Source: Leptobrachium leishanense (lineage: Eukaryota > Chordata > Amphibia > Anura > Megophryidae). From it: a stretch of 64,000 nucleotides of DNA. Position 1 is the first letter of the stretch. Each line of letters opens with the position of its first letter. A model generated the notes under the pieces. The model ran no database searches. It had not been told where the DNA came from and saw only the letters and a list, made by a program, of their open reading frames with translations. The stretch spans positions 120,667,690 through 120,731,689 of the forward strand of contig CM019066.1 of assembly GCA_009667805.1 (NCBI GenBank), given 5' to 3'. Position numbers and translations under genes: made by a program. Positions 58,480 to 64,000 of this stretch are shown here, one piece after another.

Positions 58480-58654
58480 GACACTCACATCACAAAATTA
58501 TCAACTGCAAAATATAGAAAGAAATTATTTCCCATTGCTGTGATACTTATAGAAAGCCCCTACAAAGTGGGCAAAGTATCATATCTCTTGGACTAGCTGG
58601 ATTTTAGTGGTAAAGATACAACAGATCCAGAGGATATACTTAAGTTACAGAGGG

Positions 58655-59150
58655 CCATTATTATTATTATTATTATTCTTTATTTATAAAGCGCCAGCAT
58701 ATTCCGCAGCGCTGTACAATAAGCACAGTATAGACAGGGTTACAATACATTGAACAACATTTGACAAACAGTACAGGAGGAGATGAGGGCCCTATTCCCG
58801 TAGGAACTCACAATCTAGGAGGGTTGGGGTTGGAAACAGGAGGAGAGGACTGTAAGGTGAGAGTGATTGATGGTTGTGTCAGTGAGTTGGGTGGTAGGCT
58901 TCCCTAAATAGGAATGTTTTAAGGGAGCGTTTGAAGGAAGAGAAGTTAGGGGAAAGTCTGACAGTACGAGGGAGAGCGTTCCAGAGAGTGGGGGCTGCGC
59001 GTGAGAAATCCTGCAGTCTATCATTGGAAGAGGTGATGCGGGGAGAAGCTAGGCGCAGGTCACTGTTTGACCTTAGGGAGCGGGCTGGGGTGTATCTGGT
59101 GATTAGTGAGGACAGGTAGTGGGGCCATAGTCTGCTTCATTTCTCAAGTC
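58655..59150. mobile_element. Dispersed retroelement fragment with ATT tail
   Basis: An (ATT)n run is followed by TTTATAAAGCGCCAGCATAT and CCGCAGCGCTGTACAATAAG, then GGGTTGGGGTTGGAAACAGG. This looks like the 3' end, inverted, of a LINE common in frogs. Codons on the plus strand show no domain. Confidence 0.55.
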
Positions 59151-59199
59151 AAGACGAAATAAAGAGTTATTGTATCCCCATAGATTGAGAAAGGGGGTG

Positions 59200-59275
59200 T
59201 GAGGATCCTGAGGACAAGCAACAGCACTAATGGCCTGCTCTATGGTGGGTGCCCACTCAGGTCTCACAAGGTTTT
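59200..59275 (+). repeat. Duplicated segment, first copy
   Basis: TCCTGAGGACAAGCAACAGC to CTCACAAGGTTT recurs at about 61447-61515 with a few transitions. The hAT MITE at 59488 lies between the copies. Confidence 0.8.
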
Positions 59276-59991
59276 AGATTGCTTGTACCATTACAGGGAT
59301 GAATGCTCCATATGCAAATCAGTCTGCTCTCATCCAATGAGGGTGGCCAGTACTGACTGCCAAGGAAGTCATCCCTGCACGAGAGGTGCAGCAACCCCCG
59401 ACGATTGTTTTGGCCTTGTTAGGCCTCGTCAGGAGGGTATAGCTGACACCCCTCTAGGCACATCAAGCAAGGGGTCCACGTCTGGATTAGGGATGAGCCG
59501 AACATACCCTGAGTTCGGTTCGAGCCCGAACCCGATCTGCCCATTTGTTCGGGTCCGAACCCGAACCCCCATGCAAGTCAATGGGGCTGAAAATACGGTT
59601 TTTTTGAGTGCCCTCCAAGAGGGCATATATGCTACATATTTGCCATAAAAGGTGTATGGGGGTTCGGGTAGTGCCCTGGGGGACAGGAAACAAGGACAAA
59701 AAGTTAAAAAAAAAACGTTTTTAAAAGGGACAGTGAGTTTTCCATGAAATAAGGGTTAAAAATAAAAATTAAAAATACCTTCAAATATCGTGCCTAGGAG
59801 GTCCACATAACCTGCCCGTGAAGTGGCTGATTTCTAGGATGTATAGAAATATGTAAAAACCAAAAAATGACATTTCAAATGACGGTAAATGCTTTTCCTT
59901 TAATCTATCCATAAACAACTGCTTGGGGCGGCAGTCTGTATGAAAAGAGGAGACATTTTCAGACACGCAGAAAAAGTTTACTGATTTTTTG

Positions 59992-60911
59992 GCGGTGAAA
60001 AGCAGGAGAATGGAAACTTCTAGACCAAAAAGCCGATTTGGAAAGTGAGATAAATGGGAGAATTTTTTTGGTTCGGCTATTTTGACCTAGAATTTTCCAT
60101 TCTCCAGTCATTCTCCTGAGTTTCACCTTTCTCTGAATAACCCTGTCAGGGTTATTCAGAGAGCGGTGAAGAGCAGGAGAATGACTGGAGAATGGAAAAT
60201 TCTAGGTCAAAATAGCCAAACCAGAAAAATTCTCCCATTTAGGCTAGGGTCAGACTAGCAAATTTTTAACGTGCGTTTAGGTGCACTTAATCACGGCCGC
60301 ACTACCAGCAAATGACGGGCAATGACGGCCAATATACGAAGTACAGTCGCACGAAAGTCCGGCTGCGCAACGCAAGTGGAAAATTAACCCATTTTTTCGA
60401 GAACGCAGAACCGCTAGTACGGACGTACAGAGTGTGATGCGTCCACTAGCGGCGTGTGTGCGTGATTTGGAGACGTCAGACCCTGCTCATGTCCAGCCAA
60501 CATAACGTCCAGACACCCAAAGTTTCCTGGTTTGGATCCGTAAAAAATCACGCACAAAAATGCGCATCGTATGACCGTTTTCGCGCAATCCGTGAAAAAA
60601 TATGGCAATGCGTTCGGACGCACTTTTTGACGGTCGCTGCGAAAAATGCGTTAGTCTGACCCTAGCCTTATCTCACTTTCCAAATCGGCTATTTGGTCCA
60701 GATTGTTCTCCTGGTTTTCACCTTTCTCTGAACAACCCTGAGAGAGAGGTGAAAGCCAGGAGAACTGGCAAGAGAAGAGAACAATCTAGACCAAATAGCC
60801 GATTTGGAAAGTGAGATAAATGGGAGAATTTTTCTGGTTTGGCTATTTTGACCTAGAATTTTCACTTCTCCAGTTATTCTCCTGCTTTTCACCGCTCTCT
60901 GAATAACCTTG
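59992..60911. mobile_element. Cluster of three CAGGGTTATTC MITEs
   Basis: A truncated copy (59992-60145), a copy from 60147 to 60740 that carries a further insertion, and a third from about 60741 to 60911 stand side by side. All share the ATTCTAGGTCAAAATAG and TTTGGAAAGTGAGAT blocks. Confidence 0.82.
60242..60667. mobile_element. Harbinger-type MITE (426 bp) inside a MITE
   Basis: Ends GGCTAGGGTCAGACTAGC and, inverted, GGCTAGGGTCAGACTAACGC, flanked by TTA on both sides (60239-60241 and 60668-60670). TTA duplication fits PIF/Harbinger. The interrupted MITE joins correctly (TCCCATTTA to TCTCAC). Confidence 0.85.
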
Positions 60912-61446
60912 TGAATGTTTAATCCCGAGGTGAAAAATAACATTGCTTTAGATTTTTTCAAACACCAGTTAAATGCAGCATATTAGGATGTTTTAGGGAA
61001 ATTAATTCTCAAATCTCAATCAGAAGCAGACACCAGACACCACCCCACCCTCAGTATATTGTACAATGTATCAAATTGATTACCAGACTAAAAACACCTG
61101 GTGTTATGCCCGTTTGTGAACAGAGGTCATTTAGAGTTGATAATCTTTACACGTACACATTAGTTTTTAATTCAATATCTAATAAACCGTTGCTTATAAT
61201 ATTCTGCAGTAAAGAGTCTCTTTATTTCTCGATTTTTTTAGTATTTTTTTAAGCATTTTCTATACTTTTTCAAAAAAAAAAAATTTTCTATGAACCCGAA
61301 CCGAACACGCCCAAAAAGTTCGAAATTCGTGAACTTTCGAACTGCCAAAGTTCGGGTCGAAATCCTAACCGTCCGAACCCGAACAGCTCATCCCTAGTCT
61401 GGATGATCCTGTATACTTATAGTAAGAGAAAGGGGGGTGTAAAGGA

Positions 61447-61515
61447 TCCTGGGGACGAGCAACAGCACTAATGGCCTGCTCTACGGTGGGTGCCCGCTCA
61501 GGTCTCACAAGGTTT
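61447..61515 (+). repeat. Duplicated segment, second copy
   Basis: TCCTGGGGACGAGCAACAGC to CTCACAAGGTTT; differs from 59200-59275 mainly by transitions. Confidence 0.8.
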
Positions 61516-62750
61516 CTCCATAGATTGAATGAATGTCTGGGTATTCTGGAAATATCAGTATTTTCTTGTAGCTCATTTATTGCATTCCACCTATTGGCAC
61601 AACAATCTGTACCAGATGTGGTACTCCTCCTAAACAGGGTTTGCTTGGGAGGAATAGAATAAGGTGGTTTTGGGGATATAGCCAATAAACTGAGACCTCG
61701 GGTGTGTAATAGTAACCCATTCCTACTGCATAAAATTGGGTGTTTGGGATAAGACTACAGTTGATTTTAAATGTTCTTGCACATTCTACCCCCCTTCTGC
61801 CAATATGTCCTGGACCTGCAAGGCTTCATACAGAATTGCTAATACAACGAGGGGATGGTTTGACCATGTCTTTCAATGCCCTAGTGGAAGTGGTTGAGAG
61901 ACCATATATCTTGTGGCAGCTTTTCAAATCCGCACCCATTTAAAATCACAGTTGCAGGTTACTTCATTCCAATCGTTATGTTTGGCGTCGGAAAAGCGGA
62001 GGGGAATGATCTGTTATTTATAAAAGTATCCGCTGTCACGAAGTCCTTGATAAAGCCCCATATATGGTGGCCTGGGAAATGGACCATATTGTCACTATCT
62101 GGAATAAGCTATATCAGGTGCTCTCTAAAGTATTCAACACAGATTTGTCCACAGATACCAGCACTGCCCAGTGGAACTGTAAGAAAACTAACCTAACGCA
62201 AAAGGCCAAAAAAAAATGATCGCTCCATAACATTTCAATGGTAGAGCCTCCCTGTATTTCTCATTTGTTGAAGTCGGAAGACTCCATTCTCAGATATGTT
62301 CCTACCTGTCGCTCTATGATAGCCATGTTAACTTAAACCTATACAAAGTATACAGACATTTGGAATCCATGGTTTTTATGTGTGGACAATCCTTCCCTTG
62401 TCTGACGTCTACACATCAGCACAACGTTATTCTCCACTTCTGGAGCCTGCTCAGTATAGCTTTTAATTAGGTAGCTTAAGGATCAATTTTCTTTTTCGAC
62501 ACTTTTTCAGGAAACATGTCAGCTGCTTTTGGATGATATTGTTTTTCAAATAAACTCAGAGTTGTGCGTTTTACTGTAACTATGTTGATTGTGATGTACA
62601 GAGATTGGCTGTTTTACGGTAAATGTGGATCTTAATATGTGGAGGTTGTATGTTCCTTGGTGCAGCTAAACCTAAGTGCATCTCCAGGCTTTTTCCTTAC
62701 CCCTCTTTAAGTAATCTTTGTTCTTAGGCACAACTTACTTGGCTGAATGC

Positions 62751-63300
62751 AGTGTTAATTTCGTCCACTAACAAATTTCTAACAGGGCTATTCAGAGAGG
62801 TGAAAACCAGGAGAATTGGCAGGAGAAGAGAACAATCTAGACCAAATAGCCGATTTGGAAAGTGAGATAAATGGGGGAATCTTTCTGGTTTGGCTATTTT
62901 GACCTAGAATTTTTACTTCTCCAGTCATTCTCCCGAGTTTCACCTCTCTTTGAATAGACCTGTAAGATTTGGTCGACTAAAACTATGATGAAAGTCCATT
63001 CACATTTTAGTCGGCTAATAAAAACTAGACTAAAATGTTAAGGAGGGGCTATTTGGGAAGAGATCCAATCAGAATGATGAATTTTCTGTATTCAGATAAA
63101 ATGTTTACACCAGGAGTATAAATGAGTTTGGAAATTCTGAAGAAATGCAGAAATGAGTTACACTTTAAACCCATTCGACTTTAGTTGACTAAATCCGCTC
63201 TAGATTCAGTCGTCTAAAATCTTGTGACATTAATTGACTAAGACTAGACTAATAGTAAATGTCATTTTAGTCAGAAGACTAGGGCTAAAACTATAAAAAT
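62751..63300. mobile_element. Element rich in GACTAAAA words, ends uncertain
   Basis: Starts near CAGTGTTAATTTCGTC and contains many GTCGACTAAA and TAGACTAA words on both strands. A MITE (62783-62962) interrupts it. The repeated words resemble subterminal binding sites of a DNA transposon, perhaps hAT. Confidence 0.4.
62783..62962. mobile_element. Foldback MITE, CAGGGCTATTC subfamily (180 bp)
   Basis: Flanked by TAA on both sides (62780-62782 and 62963-62965). Arms as in the other copies. Confidence 0.86.
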
Positions 63301-63302
63301 AG

Positions 63303-64000
63303 TATGGCACCGCTTCCTCAGTCAGTGTCAGTGTCACACTGACTGAGGAAGCGGTGCCATACCGCGAAACGCGTTTCGGTGTTTATTTGCTGTTATGATT
63401 GATTTTATCACATTTGTGAGCGTTTTTTCTATTTTTCCTCTGCTGCTGAGGTTACATTTCCAGAGCACCAGCCGGCTCAAACTTTGCTACAAACTTTGCT
63501 GGGAACAGGCACTGGGATCCCTTATAGGATTCTGCAAAGCCCTGCATCTCCACCAACAAAGAAGGGAAATCTGGCATTCCTTACCCAAGCTGCCAGCGGC
63601 CGGCATATCGAGTGTCTGATTGAGGACACTGAATCATACTGCTGAGTCTGCACTCTACAATAAGGTACCTTTTAAACTCTGGGAAACCAGTTACCTACTC
63701 ATGGGAAGGATAAGGACGCTGTGATCCTGGGACTACTGGAAACCTCGAGGCTGACCACTCTTCTATGCAGTTAAGGGCAATCTGGCATTCCCTATTCAAG
63801 TTGCCAGCTGCAATCCCATCTAGTGTCTGATTTTGAGACACCACCTCATGTGAGTGCAATTTTTTTCCCTTCATACTGACACTCCTGTTTAAACTGTACT
63901 GTCCTATGCCTTGTCCATGCTTTTTATCTTTGAGGCAATAAGAACCGTTCACCTATGCGGAGGATTAAACAGATGACCTCTTAAATCCAACAAAGGAATT
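63303..64000 (+). mobile_element. PLE-type insertion, continues past the window
   Basis: Begins with a short inverted copy (63303-63328) of the sequence at 63336-63361, then a hammerhead fold, then unique sequence to the window edge. The layout repeats that of the two clear PLEs. No RT is reached in the window, so the class is inferred from the ribozyme and foldback. Confidence 0.55.
63336..63382 (+). ncRNA. Hammerhead ribozyme, apparently complete
   Basis: Stem I ACACUGA/UCGGUGU (7 pairs, one G-U), core CUGAGGA, one extra A, stem II GCGGU/ACCGC with loop GCCAU, core GAAAC, minimal stem III closed by C-G with a GC loop, and GUU cleavage triplet; predicted cut after 63375. All invariant residues (C3, U4, G5, A6, G8, A9, G12, A13, A14, A15.1-U16.1, H17) are present. 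The inverted copy just upstream (63303-63328) could compete by pairing. Confidence 0.8.

Larger units (their letters stand above)
59488..61396. mobile_element. Short hAT element related to the 11.5-kb one
   Basis: Ends TAGGGATGAGC and GCTCATCCCTA, with perfect 8-bp duplications GTCTGGAT (59480-59487 and 61397-61404). The first 500 bp align with 2392-2900, including the CTTGGGGCGGCAGTCTGTAT segment. It has no transposase and contains nested MITEs (59992-60911). Confidence 0.92.
57420..62470 (+). mobile_element. L1/Tx1-type LINE, decayed and broken by later insertions
   Basis: About 57560-57920 encodes a decayed RT segment: NDMFPV, NGSFSEQ, GTRQTCPLSPLLFPVL (the block that precedes the catalytic YADD in L1), then SGYNLNVHKSEAV. 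The far end at 62030-62470 has the C-terminal features VYQVLSKVFNTDL-like and YTKYTDIWNPW. Between them lie a solo LTR, a LINE-tail repeat, a hAT MITE with nested MITEs, and unclassified pieces. Many stops and shifts. Confidence 0.65.

Noticed and set aside
58153..58484. GC-rich, CpG-bearing stretch resembling a CpG-island promoter
   Set aside because: It lies inside a solo LTR with a perfect 5-bp duplication; no gene start is near.
59199..59648. 149-codon plus-strand frame
   Set aside because: It crosses the left boundary and target duplication of the hAT element, so it cannot be an old gene.

Overview
The window is vertebrate nuclear DNA, most probably from a frog or another amphibian with a large, transposon-rich genome. 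The evidence is one spliced vertebrate gene with very long introns, plus a repeat mix typical of anurans: CR1/L2-type, Rex/L2-type and L1/Tx1-type LINEs, Penelope-like elements (PLEs), hAT, Tc1, piggyBac and Harbinger transposons, and a Ty3/gypsy-like LTR element. The species cannot be named from sequence alone. No bacterial features, CRISPR arrays, rRNA or tRNA genes were seen.

The host gene is WDR49 (also named CFAP337), a WD40-repeat protein, read on the minus strand. Ten internal exons lie between 57239 and 16933. All have AG/GT splice sites and compatible phases, and together they give about 522 open codons. The 5' exons lie beyond the right edge. The 3' exons were not found with confidence; one weak candidate is at 16462-16563. 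Everything else in the window is intron filled with mobile elements.

Region by region: 0.69-14.16 kb is a nest of transposons. A Tc1 element holds a LINE fragment and an unclassified minisatellite-bearing unit. That unit holds an 11.5-kb hAT element with a broken transposase gene, and the transposase gene is split by a very young LTR retrotransposon. The LTR element encodes one long gag-like, zinc-knuckle protein with about 65-70 decapeptide/undecapeptide repeats and no pol. 14.2-21 kb holds a CAGGGTTATTC-ended element, a Harbinger transposase relic, a piggyBac-type MITE and an L1-like insertion. 21.1-25.8 kb is a PLE (reverse transcriptase plus GIY-YIG endonuclease) with an inverted partial second copy and a 15-bp target duplication. 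26-35 kb has three WDR49 exons and several MITEs. 36-38.7 kb is an L1 interrupted by a CR1-like LINE that itself carries a MITE. 39-57 kb has seven WDR49 exons among LINE fragments, a palindromic PLE, solo LTRs, piggyBac-type elements and many MITEs. 57.4-64 kb is a shattered L1 with a solo LTR, a short relative of the 11.5-kb hAT element, MITE clusters and, at the right edge, another PLE.

The most interesting signals are: (1) hammerhead-ribozyme folds at every PLE-like insertion, with one (63336-63382) apparently complete; (2) the young gag-only LTR element, whose protein is built around a minisatellite and whose two LTRs differ in tandem-repeat number; (3) the repeated head-to-head PLE architecture; (4) a large family of foldback elements with CAGGGTTATTC ends and 3-bp target duplications.
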